A DNA stretch of 64,000 nt from JAIQFV01 sp041494885 (GTDB lineage: Bacteria; Acidobacteriota; Terriglobia; JAIQFV01): assembly GCA_041494885.1 (NCBI GenBank), contig JBGQBO010000007.1, positions 62,001 through 126,000 on the forward strand, given 5' to 3'. Positions 8,996 through 16,658 of this stretch are shown piece by piece (position 1 is the first letter of the stretch; the number at the start of each line of letters is the position of its first letter). The notes beneath the pieces were generated by a model, which was not told the origin of the DNA, made no database searches, and saw nothing but the letters and a program-made list of their open reading frames with translations. Both the position numbers and the translations under genes were made by a program.

Positions 8996-9400
8996 GTGAC
9001 AAAAATCGAGAGGTTTGAGGACATCGAGGCTTGGAAACGGGCAAGAGAGTTGGTGTCAGACATCTATCGAATTAGCTCGACGGGTAAGTTCAATAGGGAT
9101 TTCTCACTTCGCGACCAGATGCGAAGTGCCTGCATCTCAATTCTGTCCAATATTGCAGAGGGCTTTGAACGAGGTGGAAACAGGGAGTTCTTACAGTTCC
9201 TCGCTTTCGCAAAGGGATCCGCCGGGGAGCTCAGGGCACAGCTTTATATAGCTCTGGACCAACAATATATCGCTCACGATGAGTTCGAGAGAATCGCAGG
9301 TAAGATCATGGAAGTGAGCCGAATGCTTTCCGGCTTGATGAAATACCTGCAATCGTCGGAATTGCAAGGGACCAAATATAAATCGGTCTCTGAGCCGTAG
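8996..9400 (+). CDS. Four helix bundle protein (S23 / 23S rRNA intervening-sequence protein family), element A
   Basis: 134 residues from GTG 8996 to TAG 9398-9400. The sequence matches the S23/avd-like family: an N-terminal FEDIEAWKRARELV helix, the conserved central LSNIAEGFERG motif, then two further long helices. Family members are small, basic, pentameric four-helix bundles. Some are encoded in 23S rRNA intervening sequences, others accompany diversity-generating retroelements; their general role is unknown. No rRNA and no reverse transcriptase is visible here. The gene sits alone between two inverted arrays of the same heptamer (8882-8916 and 9439-9493), wedged between nifJ and the PyrD-like gene. 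It belongs to a different subgroup from the S23 protein at 11907-12278. Confidence 0.88.
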   Translation: MTKIERFEDIEAWKRARELVSDIYRISSTGKFNRDFSLRDQMRSACISILSNIAEGFERGGNREFLQFLAFAKGSAGELRAQLYIALDQQYIAHDEFERIAGKIMEVSRMLSGLMKYLQSSELQGTKYKSVSEP

Positions 9401-9438
9401 AGGGAATTGTTTCTATTATGATTATTGAATCTCAAACT

Positions 9439-9493
9439 GGAACTTTGAACTAGGGGTTCCGACTTTGAACTTTGAACTTGGAACTTTGAACTC
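9439..9493 (+). repeat. Right heptamer array of element A (inverted)
   Basis: Units of the form GAACTTT, the reverse complement of the left array unit AAAGTTC. Two units at about 9439-9452 are followed by an 8-bp interruption, then four in-phase units and a partial one (9461-9493). With 8882-8916 it frames a 612-bp element. The ribosome binding site of the next gene starts immediately after it. Confidence 0.85.
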
Positions 9494-9507
9494 TTAGAGG
9501 AAAAACC

Positions 9508-10503
9508 ATGGACCTATCAACCACATATCTCGGCTTAAAACTCCGCACTCCGCTCGTTCCCTCGGCTTCGCCGCTTTCACAGGAGATTGACAACATCAAA
9601 CGAATGGAGGACGCGGGCGCATCGGCGGTTGTCCTCCATTCGCTTTTTGAGGAGCAGTTGAGACAGGAGCGTTTTGAACTGCATCATCATCTCACCCAGG
9701 GGACCGAGAGTTTTGCTGAAGCCCTAACGTACTTCCCAGAGCCCGAAGAATTCCATCTCGGCCCCGATGCGTATCTGGAACACATCCGGAAGGCGAAAGA
9801 AGCCACCCGCATTCCCATCATTGCAAGCCTGAATGGAACCTCGGTCAGCGGTTGGACGGATTACGCCCGAAAGATAGAGGAGGCGGGGGCCGATGCCCTG
9901 GAATTGAACGTCTATTACATCCCCACCGATACGGATTTGAGTTCGGTTCAAGTCGAGCAAACCTACATTGATATCTTGAGGGCCGTCAAGTACGTCGTAA
10001 AAATCCCCGTGGCGTTCAAGCTGGGACCCTTCTTCAGCAACATGGCGAACATGGCCCGCCGCCTGGAGCAAGCCGGAGCCAACGGATTGGTTCTTTTCAA
10101 TCGATTTTATCAACCGGACATCGACCTTGAAGAACTCGAAGTCAGGCCGAACGTCCTTTTGAGTACACCGCAGGCCCTGCGATTGCCGATGCGATGGATA
10201 GCGATCTTGTACGGACGTCTGCAATTGAGCTTTGCGGCTACCAGTGGCGTTCATGGCGCCCAGGATGCACTGAAAATGCTTATGGTCGGCGCCAGTGTGA
10301 CCATGCTTTGCTCCGTTCTCTTCCGCGCGGGAATCGACCAGATCCGGACGATTGAGCAGGACATGCGTCAATGGATGGAAGACCACCAGTACGAATCGGT
10401 TCAACAGATGCAAGGGAGCATGAGCCAGAAGAATTGTGCCGATCCGGCCGCCTTCGAACGTGCGCAGTACATGCGCGCTATCAAGAGCTATGTGCCGGCC
10501 TGA
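9508..10503 (+). CDS. Dihydroorotate dehydrogenase-like flavoprotein
   Basis: 331 residues with the PyrD-like TIM-barrel pattern: an N-terminal LGLKLRTPLVPSASPL segment, a substrate-side strand IASLNGTS, the ALELNVYY strand, a Lys in the PVAFKLGPF strand, and a C-terminal flavin phosphate-binding region around TSGVHGAQDALKMLMVGA. It is the class annotated as dihydroorotate dehydrogenase-like, which is often found next to single-chain PFOR genes, so a redox role with nifJ is more likely than pyrimidine synthesis; that is inference. AGAGG precedes ATG 9508. Element A separates it from nifJ. Confidence 0.85.
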   Translation: MDLSTTYLGLKLRTPLVPSASPLSQEIDNIKRMEDAGASAVVLHSLFEEQLRQERFELHHHLTQGTESFAEALTYFPEPEEFHLGPDAYLEHIRKAKEATRIPIIASLNGTSVSGWTDYARKIEEAGADALELNVYYIPTDTDLSSVQVEQTYIDILRAVKYVVKIPVAFKLGPFFSNMANMARRLEQAGANGLVLFNRFYQPDIDLEELEVRPNVLLSTPQALRLPMRWIAILYGRLQLSFAATSGVHGAQDALKMLMVGASVTMLCSVLFRAGIDQIRTIEQDMRQWMEDHQYESVQQMQGSMSQKNCADPAAFERAQYMRAIKSYVPA

Positions 10504-10639
10504 GAGACCTTTCGGAATGCCGTGGATCCCGGTGATTTCACCCGAATTGTAGAGCCCCGGGCAAGGGGTCGCTCGCGCCAGGAGAGGATGAACTCTCAAT
10601 TCCCCGGTATATGGGAATGAGCCTGGCTGAGGGGGGGTT

Positions 10640-11758
10640 ATGAAATTCATCGATGAGTACCGTGATCGCAAGGCAGCGGGGCAATTCTCGAAGGCGATTG
10701 CCAGCATGGCGACGAAGCCCTGGACGCTGATGGAGGTTTGCGGGGGCCAGACCCACTCCATCGTGAAGTTCGGCGTGGATGAATTACTCCCCAAAGACGT
10801 CACCCTGGTGCATGGTCCCGGCTGCCCGGTCTGTGTCACACCGGTCGAACTGATCGAAAAAGCGATCGAGATCGCCTCTCGCCCCGAGGTGATTTTTTGC
10901 TCCTTCGGCGACATGCTGCGCGTGCCTGCCCATGTGGGAAGTGGTCAGGAAGCTCCCGTTGATCTTCTTTCAATCAAGGCGAAGGGAGGCGATGTCCGGA
11001 TCGTTTATTCCCCGCTGGATGCGATCAAGATTGCCAGCGCTCACCCCTCAAAGCAAGTCGTGTTCTTTGCGGTGGGATTTGAAACCACCGCCCCCGCTAA
11101 TGCCATGGCCGTCTTCCAGGCCTACCAGCAAGGCATCGGGAATTTTTCACTCCTCGTTTCACACGTGCTGGTGCCCCCCGCGATGGAGGCCATCCTGTCT
11201 TCTCCGGACAATCGGGTGCAGGGATTTCTTGCGGCCGGACATGTGTGCACGGTGATGGGGTATACCGAGTACGAGCCCATTGCCAAAAAATATCACGTGC
11301 CCATCGTGGTCACAGGCTTCGAGCCGGTGGACATCCTGCAGGGCATCTACCTCTGCATTAAGCAGTTGGAGGAGGGACGGGCAGAAGTGGAAAACCAATA
11401 TGTCCGGGCCGTTCGTCGCGGAGGCAATCGGGCAGCGCAGCAGATCATTCACGAGGTGTTTCGAGTGGTGCCTCGCAAGTGGCGGGGCGTCGGCGAAATC
11501 CCTCAAAGCGGACTGGCTCTGCAGGAAAAATACGCTGAGTTTGACGCGGAACTTCGCTTTGGGGTCGCTCAACACACGACGGAAGAATCCACCGAATGTA
11601 TCGCCGGCCTGGTTCTGCAAGGAATCAAGAAACCTCACGAATGCCCGGCCTTCGGCGCACACTGCACGCCGGAACGCCCCCTGGGGGCACCCATGGTCTC
11701 CTCGGAGGGCGCCTGCGCGGCGTATTATCGATATCGTCGGCTTTCTTGCAGGAACTGA
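10640..11758 (+). CDS. hypD: Hydrogenase formation protein HypD
   Basis: 372 residues, the normal length. All signature motifs are present: CGGQTHS (34-40), GPGCPVC (59-65), GFETTAPANA, the GHVCTVMG segment, and the C-terminal cluster region CPAFGAHCTPERPLGAP followed by SSEGACAAYYRY. HypD is a 4Fe-4S protein which, with HypC, is the scaffold for building Fe(CN)2CO. A GGGGGG stretch lies just upstream of ATG 10640. It lies 136 nt after the PyrD-like gene and is separated from hypE by S23 element B. Confidence 0.96.
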   Translation: MKFIDEYRDRKAAGQFSKAIASMATKPWTLMEVCGGQTHSIVKFGVDELLPKDVTLVHGPGCPVCVTPVELIEKAIEIASRPEVIFCSFGDMLRVPAHVGSGQEAPVDLLSIKAKGGDVRIVYSPLDAIKIASAHPSKQVVFFAVGFETTAPANAMAVFQAYQQGIGNFSLLVSHVLVPPAMEAILSSPDNRVQGFLAAGHVCTVMGYTEYEPIAKKYHVPIVVTGFEPVDILQGIYLCIKQLEEGRAEVENQYVRAVRRGGNRAAQQIIHEVFRVVPRKWRGVGEIPQSGLALQEKYAEFDAELRFGVAQHTTEESTECIAGLVLQGIKKPHECPAFGAHCTPERPLGAPMVSSEGACAAYYRYRRLSCRN

Positions 11759-11769
11759 GAACGAAGCCG

Positions 11770-11860
11770 GAGACTGGAAAACGGAGGCCAGAAGTCAGAA
11801 GCCAGAAGTCGGAAGTCAGAGGTCGGAGGTCGGAAACCAGAAGTCAGAGGTCAGAGGTCA
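11770..11860 (+). repeat. Left heptamer array of element B
   Basis: Thirteen consecutive in-phase 7-bp units of consensus GA(A/G)G(T/C)C(A/G), for example GAAGTCA and GAGGTCA; a fourteenth, diverged unit (GAGAAAG) follows. The array starts 11 bp after the hypD stop. The reverse-complement unit forms the array at 12309-12343. Confidence 0.9.
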
Positions 11861-11906
11861 GAGAAAGAACCAATCTCTTTACCAGGGTGGGAAATAAGAA
11901 AGGACA

Positions 11907-12278
11907 TTGATAAAATCATACAAGGATCTCCATGTGTATCAACTTTCGTATCGCCTTGCCATGAAGGTATTCATCGCGTCGAAAGGATTTCCCAAGGACG
12001 AATTGAATTCTCTGACGAATCAAATACGTCGGTCTTCTCGGTCGGTCGCGGCTAACATAGTAGAGGGGTGGGCAAAACGGGGGTTCGAAAACATATTTAA
12101 GCGTCACCTGATCGATTCATTTGGATCTTGCGCCGAAACAAAACTCTGGCTGGATTTTGCTCGCGACTGCAACTACCTTTCGAGGGATGATCACTCAACG
12201 CTCGAGGGGGAATATGAAGAGTTGAGCAAAATGCTTCACCGTCTTTTTGAAAGCTGGGAAACCTACAATGTTAAGTAG
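11907..12278 (+). CDS. Four helix bundle protein (S23 family), element B
   Basis: 123 residues from TTG 11907 (AAAGGA just upstream) to TAA-type stop TAG 12276-12278. It starts with the typical SYKDLHVYQLSYRLAM helix and carries the family core LTNQIRRSSRSVAANIVEG, then two more helices and a charged end. It belongs to another branch of the S23 family than the protein at 8996-9400: core and helix sequences share only the general pattern. It is the only gene between inverted heptamer arrays 11770-11860 and 12309-12343, in the hypD-hypE gap. Molecular function is unknown; members are structural four-helix bundles. The TTG start is chosen because the N-terminus then matches the family; ATG starts are absent nearby. 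Confidence 0.87.
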   Translation: MIKSYKDLHVYQLSYRLAMKVFIASKGFPKDELNSLTNQIRRSSRSVAANIVEGWAKRGFENIFKRHLIDSFGSCAETKLWLDFARDCNYLSRDDHSTLEGEYEELSKMLHRLFESWETYNVK

Positions 12279-12308
12279 TTCCCTTCCCCAGAATCCCTCA
12301 GTTGAGGG

Positions 12309-12343
12309 TCGGACTTCTGACTTCCGACCTCTGACTTCGGCCC
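12309..12343 (+). repeat. Right heptamer array of element B (inverted)
   Basis: Five in-phase units of consensus TC(T/C/G)GACT, the reverse complement of the left array unit AGTC(A/G)GA. Together with 11770-11860 it frames a 574-bp element with one S23 gene in the middle. Confidence 0.88.
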
Positions 12344-12380
12344 CGATACGTCCAGCCCTTCGTCCTTGGAGCACGCATCC

Positions 12381-13469
12381 ATGAACCCTAAGGACTCCCA
12401 GTTCGCCCTTTCCTGTCCCATCCCTCTCTCCGACTACCCGACTGTTCTGCTGGCTCATGGAGGCGGGGGGAAGTTGATGCATCAGCTCATTGAAAAAATG
12501 TTTGTCAGCACTTTTGCAAATCCCCTTCTTGAATCGCGGCATGACGGGGCTGTCATTGAATTGGAGCAAAACGTAAAGCAGGGATTTCCCCGCCTGGCAT
12601 TTACGACAGATTCTTACGTCGTGCATCCGCTTTTCTTTCCGGGCGGAGACATCGCTACACTGGCAGTCAATGGCACCGTTAACGATCTCGCGATGTGCGG
12701 CGCCCGCCCGTTGTACCTAAGTGCGGGTTTCATTCTTGAAGAGGGCCTCCCCATGGAAACCCTGTGGCGGGTCGTCCGTTCCATGCGGGAGGCAGCGGAT
12801 CTGGCCAGGGTACAAGTGGTGACGGGGGACACCAAGGTGGTCGATCGAGGCAAGGGGGACGGCATTTTCATCAATACGGCCGGGATCGGAATAATCGAGC
12901 ACAAGCGATCGATCAGCCCGGCCAATGTTCAACCGGGAGATGTGCTTCTCCTCAATGGAGACCTGGGCCGACATGGAATTGCGATCATGGCGGTCCGCGA
13001 AGGGCTCGAATTTGAGTCGGCGATTGAAAGCGATTGTGCTCCCCTCGCCCGCCCGGTTCTGGCGCTGCTCGACGCGGGAATCGAGGTGCACTGCATGCGA
13101 GATCTGACGCGCGGAGGTCTTGCCAGCGCCCTCGTGGAAATTTCAGAAGCCGGCGGTCTCAACATCCAGATCGATGAGAATGCCATCCCGGTTCGAGAAG
13201 ACGTTCAGGGAGCCTGCGAGATCCTCGGGTTCGATCCTCTTTACGTCGCCAACGAGGGAAGGTTCGTCGCCTTCCTCGCACCATCCGATGCCGACCGCGC
13301 CCTGACTCTTCTTCGTGCCCATCCCCTCGGCGAGGGAGCATGTATCATCGGGAAGGTTGCGGCGACGAACGGCTCGTCCCGTGGAGGCCTCGTGACCATG
13401 AGAAGTAAAATTGGCGTTCTTCGTATTGTCGACATGATGAGCGGCGAGCAGCTGCCGAGAATTTGTTGA
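12381..13469 (+). CDS. hypE: Hydrogenase maturation carbamoyl dehydratase HypE
   Basis: Start taken at ATG 12381 (362 residues); an in-frame TTG at 12366 is also possible. HypE is an AIR synthase-like ATPase. Visible are the glycine-rich LAHGGGGKLMHQLI segment, the nucleotide-binding region FTTDSYVVHPLFFPGGDIA, VTGDTKVVDRGKGDG, and the C-terminal PRIC, whose last residue, Cys362, is the acceptor of the carbamoyl group from HypF. It dehydrates the S-carbamoyl group to a thiocyanate and hands CN to HypC-HypD. The terminal Cys is intact. Element B lies between it and hypD, so transcription from the hyp operon has to cross the element. Confidence 0.95.
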   Translation: MNPKDSQFALSCPIPLSDYPTVLLAHGGGGKLMHQLIEKMFVSTFANPLLESRHDGAVIELEQNVKQGFPRLAFTTDSYVVHPLFFPGGDIATLAVNGTVNDLAMCGARPLYLSAGFILEEGLPMETLWRVVRSMREAADLARVQVVTGDTKVVDRGKGDGIFINTAGIGIIEHKRSISPANVQPGDVLLLNGDLGRHGIAIMAVREGLEFESAIESDCAPLARPVLALLDAGIEVHCMRDLTRGGLASALVEISEAGGLNIQIDENAIPVREDVQGACEILGFDPLYVANEGRFVAFLAPSDADRALTLLRAHPLGEGACIIGKVAATNGSSRGGLVTMRSKIGVLRIVDMMSGEQLPRIC

Positions 13470-13656
13470 CCTTCAAAGTGAACGACGAATCCAATCGCAA
13501 CGATCGTCGCCCTTGAAACATTCCGCGCCATCTTTCATTGGATAACTGATTCCTCTCCTAGTCCCGACATGAATTGTGAAGAGACTCAAATCCGTCTTGT
13601 AACCGGAGCGCTGGCAAGCGGATTTTGGAGGACAACTCAAGAGATTTGATGTCCGC

Positions 13657-15057
13657 ATGCTAAAACTCAACGCGTCACTCCAGCTCCGTGTGAGAGTTCG
13701 CCGCGGGAACGAGCCTGATCCTGAGGGGAGGTGCGTTGTGTACTGGATGCAGCGGGCACAGCGTGCCGCGGGTAATCCGGCGCTGGATGCGGCCATCGAG
13801 ATTGCGAACGCGCTGCACAAGCCAGTCGTTGCTTTCTTGGGCCTGGTTCCCTTCTATCCCCATGCCAACCTCCGACACTATCAATTCCTTGTCGCTGGAC
13901 TCGACGACATTGCCACGGGTCTCAAGGCGCGGAGGGTGGGGTTTGTGTTACGGCGATACCCCCATCACCGCCTGGAGCAGTTCTGTGAGGAAGTGCACCC
14001 GGCGATCGTGATAGGCGATGAGAACCCTCTTCGCGATCCCGAACGTTGGCGTCAAGAACTGGCCGGTCGTCTTCGTACCCCGCTATGGACGGTTGATGCC
14101 GATGTCGTCGTCCCCTCCGCTTTGCTTGAGAAGGAACAGTACGCGGCCCGGACCATTCGCCCCCGGATTCACGCCCAACTCCCTCACTTTCTAAAGGAGA
14201 TTCCGGACAATACCGCCCATGTCACATGGGATCCCAGGCACCACGCTCAATCTCTTCGTCCCGAAGAGGGTTTACTTAAGGGATTCCCCGTGGACAGAAC
14301 CGTCCAGCCGGTCACTGGCTTTGGCGGAGGGACTCAGGAGGCGCTGGCCGTGCTCAAGGGGTTCGTACGCGACCGGCTCAAGGGATATGGTGAGCAGAGA
14401 AACAAGCCCGAACTCGACGGCACCAGTCAGCTCTCCCCCTATCTTCATTTTGGTCACCTCAGCCCCGTGACTGTTGCCGTCGCCGTCCGGAAGGCCGATG
14501 CTCCTCAAAGTGACCGGGAGGCTTTTCTTGAAGAACTAATCGTAAGGCGAGAATTGGCCATTAACTTTGTCCGATTCAATCCGCGATATGACCAACTGAA
14601 AGGCTGTGAACCTTGGGCTCTCCGTTCTTTGAAAGCTCATTCGCCGGATCATCGAACGCACCGATACTCTGAGCGGCAACTTGAAAATGCGGAGACCCAT
14701 GATCCTTTGTGGAATGCTGCACAAAAACAGATGGTGCTGACAGGCTGGATGCATGGCTACCTGCGAATGTACTGGGCAAAGAAGATTCTGGAATGGAGCC
14801 CTGCACCGGGAAGAGCATTCGAAGTTGCCGTGCGGTTGAATGACCGCTACCAACTTGACGGCCGCGACCCCAATGGATACGCGGGAATTGCCTGGGCGAT
14901 CGGCGGGAAACATGACCGGGCCTGGGGACCAGAACGGCCCGTTTATGGAAAAGTCCGTTACATGTCTTATGAAAGCACTTCACGCAAGTTCGACAGCCGG
15001 CGATATATTGCCAACATCATGAAGTTGGAGCAACGAGGATCCGGTGGGTTTTATTGA
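13657..15057 (+). CDS. phr: Class II CPD photolyase
   Basis: 466 residues, typical of class II deoxyribodipyrimidine photolyases. The class II start region VVYWMQRAQRAAGNPALD marks the antenna-type domain; the FAD-binding domain shows GTSQLSPYLHFGHLSP, the LDGRDPNGYAGIAW motif and the HDRAWGPERPVYGKVRYM end. The enzyme repairs cyclobutane pyrimidine dimers using blue light and reduced FAD. ATG 13657 is used. It stands alone, 187 nt after hypE, with no obvious operon partner. Confidence 0.94.
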   Translation: MLKLNASLQLRVRVRRGNEPDPEGRCVVYWMQRAQRAAGNPALDAAIEIANALHKPVVAFLGLVPFYPHANLRHYQFLVAGLDDIATGLKARRVGFVLRRYPHHRLEQFCEEVHPAIVIGDENPLRDPERWRQELAGRLRTPLWTVDADVVVPSALLEKEQYAARTIRPRIHAQLPHFLKEIPDNTAHVTWDPRHHAQSLRPEEGLLKGFPVDRTVQPVTGFGGGTQEALAVLKGFVRDRLKGYGEQRNKPELDGTSQLSPYLHFGHLSPVTVAVAVRKADAPQSDREAFLEELIVRRELAINFVRFNPRYDQLKGCEPWALRSLKAHSPDHRTHRYSERQLENAETHDPLWNAAQKQMVLTGWMHGYLRMYWAKKILEWSPAPGRAFEVAVRLNDRYQLDGRDPNGYAGIAWAIGGKHDRAWGPERPVYGKVRYMSYESTSRKFDSRRYIANIMKLEQRGSGGFY

Positions 15058-15160
15058 GGGGGCATCGAGAATCAATCAGGCACTGTAAGGCCTTTGGAGT
15101 CGTCGTAGAACCTATGAATTGGGGGGCCTACCGCAGAACCAGTGGGTTTAAAAACAAAAA

Positions 15161-15197
15161 GGATACCCAACTCGGTTGCCCTAAACGCTGAGTATCC
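15161..15197 (+). other. Hairpin before a strong RBS (candidate leader or element end)
   Basis: GGATACCCA at 15161-15169 pairs with the closing TGAGTATCC (15189-15197), giving a stem of about nine pairs with one mismatch. It is followed directly by AAAGGAGG (15198-15205) and an ATG at 15210. The stem would control access to the ribosome binding site or mark the end of a lost element. I cannot match it to a known riboswitch. Confidence 0.45.
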
Positions 15198-15209
15198 AAA
15201 GGAGGCTTT

Positions 15210-15311
15210 ATGTTATGTATTGAACTTATTATATCAAAACCGGATTTAATGCAAGTACGAAAAGTTACATTCAACGTAAATTTTTGTATCCCTCGGTCTG
15301 GGTGGTCTTGA
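15210..15311 (+). CDS. Very small ORF (33 codons) behind a perfect Shine-Dalgarno
   Basis: ATG 15210 follows AAAGGAGG by 4 nt; the stop is TGA 15309-15311. The peptide begins MLCIELIISKPDLMQ and ends in a short basic and aromatic stretch. The patch is markedly AT-rich compared with flanking genes. It could be a leader peptide, a tiny gene, or the start of an ORF from a decayed insertion element. The unusually strong ribosome binding site is the main reason for listing it. Confidence 0.35.
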   Translation: MLCIELIISKPDLMQVRKVTFNVNFCIPRSGWS

Positions 15312-15444
15312 CCCCCAGAATGGTCATTGGCCTGTATAAGTTGCAAAGACCAACCGACGGTTGAGCATGATCCAGACCTCTTAACTTCGAGCGAGACCGG
15401 GCCATGAACCTGAATTGACCCCCTCACCGCTTCTCATTCTGGCC

Positions 15445-15472
15445 TTGACACTGACAGGTTGCCGGCTATGAT
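15445..15472 (+). promoter_or_regulatory. Sigma70-type promoter of thiD
   Basis: TTGACA at 15445-15450, a 16-bp spacer, and TATGAT at 15467-15472. Predicted transcription start near 15479, about 40 nt before the thiD ATG. No TPP riboswitch motif is visible in the leader. Confidence 0.65.
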
Positions 15473-15519
15473 CTCCCTGTTTGATCTCGGAATGGCGTTA
15501 TGTTTAGGATCCCTGTACT

Positions 15520-16317
15520 ATGTCGCAAACAATTGAAAAAAAAAGACCTGCTGTTCTCACGATTGCCGGATTCGACCCCAGCGGTGGGGCCGGGATAGCC
15601 GCCGATTTAAAGACCTTTGCTGCCTGTGGCACTTATGGCATTGCTGCCATTACGGCCCTCACGATCCAGAATACCGTTGAGGTCCGCCAGATTGTCCCCA
15701 TCGAGCCCCAGATCTTGATCCGGCAGATTGAGTGTGTGGTCAGCGACATTCCCCCTAGTGCAGTAAAGGTCGGCATGGTGGGCACAAAAGAAAATGTGGA
15801 GGCATTAATCAAGTACCTGAGGTCAAGCAAACTCCGAAATGTGGTGATCGATCCTGTCATCCGCTCTTCCTCAGGCAGTCCCCTTCTTGCAGAAAATGCC
15901 ATCGAGTTGTTTAGATCGCAATTACTGCCACTGGCTGATTGCCTCACCCCTAATATCGATGAAGCCGGCATCCTTTCCGGCTCCAGGGTAAGTAATATTG
16001 AGGAAATGAAAAAGGCATCAAGGCAGATCGTCGCGTTGGGAGCCAGAGCGGTTGTCATTACAGGCGGGCACTTGAATGAGCCGACCGATGTTCTATTTGA
16101 CGGTGAGTCGTACGAAATCTTTGCCGGACGCAGAGTCGGTCCACAAGGCACCCATGGGACGGGCTGCACTTTCTCCTCCGCCTTGGCCGCCTTTCTCGCC
16201 TTGGGACAAGCTTTGAACCTGGCAATCGCCAACGCGAAAAAATATGTCACCAAGGCGCTCCAACAATCCTACCCCATGGGTCGAGGGCGATCCCCCCTGA
16301 ACCATTTCCCGGATTGA
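15520..16317 (+). CDS. thiD: Hydroxymethylpyrimidine/phosphomethylpyrimidine kinase ThiD
   Basis: 265 residues of the ribokinase-like ThiD family. The substrate loop AGFDPSGGAGIAADLKTFAA is near residues 16-35, VKVGMVG near 82-88, the DPV strand near 113, LTPNIDEA, and the C-terminal anion-hole and catalytic motif GTHGTGCTFSSALAA. It phosphorylates HMP to HMP-P and HMP-PP for thiamine synthesis. No other thi gene is adjacent. ATG 15520 is the natural start. Confidence 0.95.
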   Translation: MSQTIEKKRPAVLTIAGFDPSGGAGIAADLKTFAACGTYGIAAITALTIQNTVEVRQIVPIEPQILIRQIECVVSDIPPSAVKVGMVGTKENVEALIKYLRSSKLRNVVIDPVIRSSSGSPLLAENAIELFRSQLLPLADCLTPNIDEAGILSGSRVSNIEEMKKASRQIVALGARAVVITGGHLNEPTDVLFDGESYEIFAGRRVGPQGTHGTGCTFSSALAAFLALGQALNLAIANAKKYVTKALQQSYPMGRGRSPLNHFPD

Positions 16318-16658
16318 TTCCGGTCATTCTTATCGATCCATGTCCCCTTGTCGCCTCCAAAAATTACCGGGATCCGAAGCAAATCTCAATTAACACCGGG
16401 CACTCATTTTCCTCTTGAGATTGTTCTCAAAAGGTACCCGAAGGCGAGTGGATCAGGTTCGAAAGAACCAATTTGAGTCTTTAGGTTGACATTTTCATGG
16501 CTAGTAAACTTGGAAAGATGATCTTCTGTAACCGTCTCATTCTGTTTCACAAATAAGACCAAGCGTCATGATTCGTAAGTCACGATGAGGAATGATTCAT
16601 CAAAAAACACCTTGCACCGTGTCGGTCGAAGTGATATAGCTTTGGCCGTTCTTGGTGG
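16318..16658. other. Intergenic region before the copper island
   Basis: No gene seen. It holds a perfect inverted repeat TTGAGA-TTGT-TCTCAA at 16415-16430 (terminator-like stem or operator), two ATGATTC copies near 16567 and 16592, and a promoter at 16612-16640. Confidence 0.5.
16612..16640 (+). promoter_or_regulatory. Likely promoter of the copper/silver efflux island
   Basis: TTGCAC at 16612-16617, a 17-bp spacer, and TATAGC at 16635-16640. The predicted start near 16647 lies 12 nt before ATG 16659. No MerR-type dyad with a long spacer is obvious, and no regulator gene is adjacent. Confidence 0.5.

Larger units (their letters stand above)
15058..15519. other. Intergenic region between photolyase and thiD
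   Basis: Holds a hairpin, strong ribosome binding site and 33-codon ORF (15161-15311), an AT-rich patch (about 15205-15295) unlike its surroundings, and a good thiD promoter (15445-15472). No other gene is seen. Confidence 0.6.

Noticed and set aside
8996..9400. Possibility that the S23 genes belong to a diversity-generating retroelement or to 23S rRNA
   Set aside because: No reverse transcriptase, no template/variable repeat pair and no rRNA sequence is visible near either S23 gene.
8882..12343. Reading the heptamer arrays as CRISPR
   Set aside because: Units are 7 bp, contiguous and degenerate, with no spacers, and no cas gene is present.
15520..16317. TPP riboswitch in the thiD leader
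   Set aside because: The conserved CTGAGA and related elements are not seen between the promoter and the ATG.
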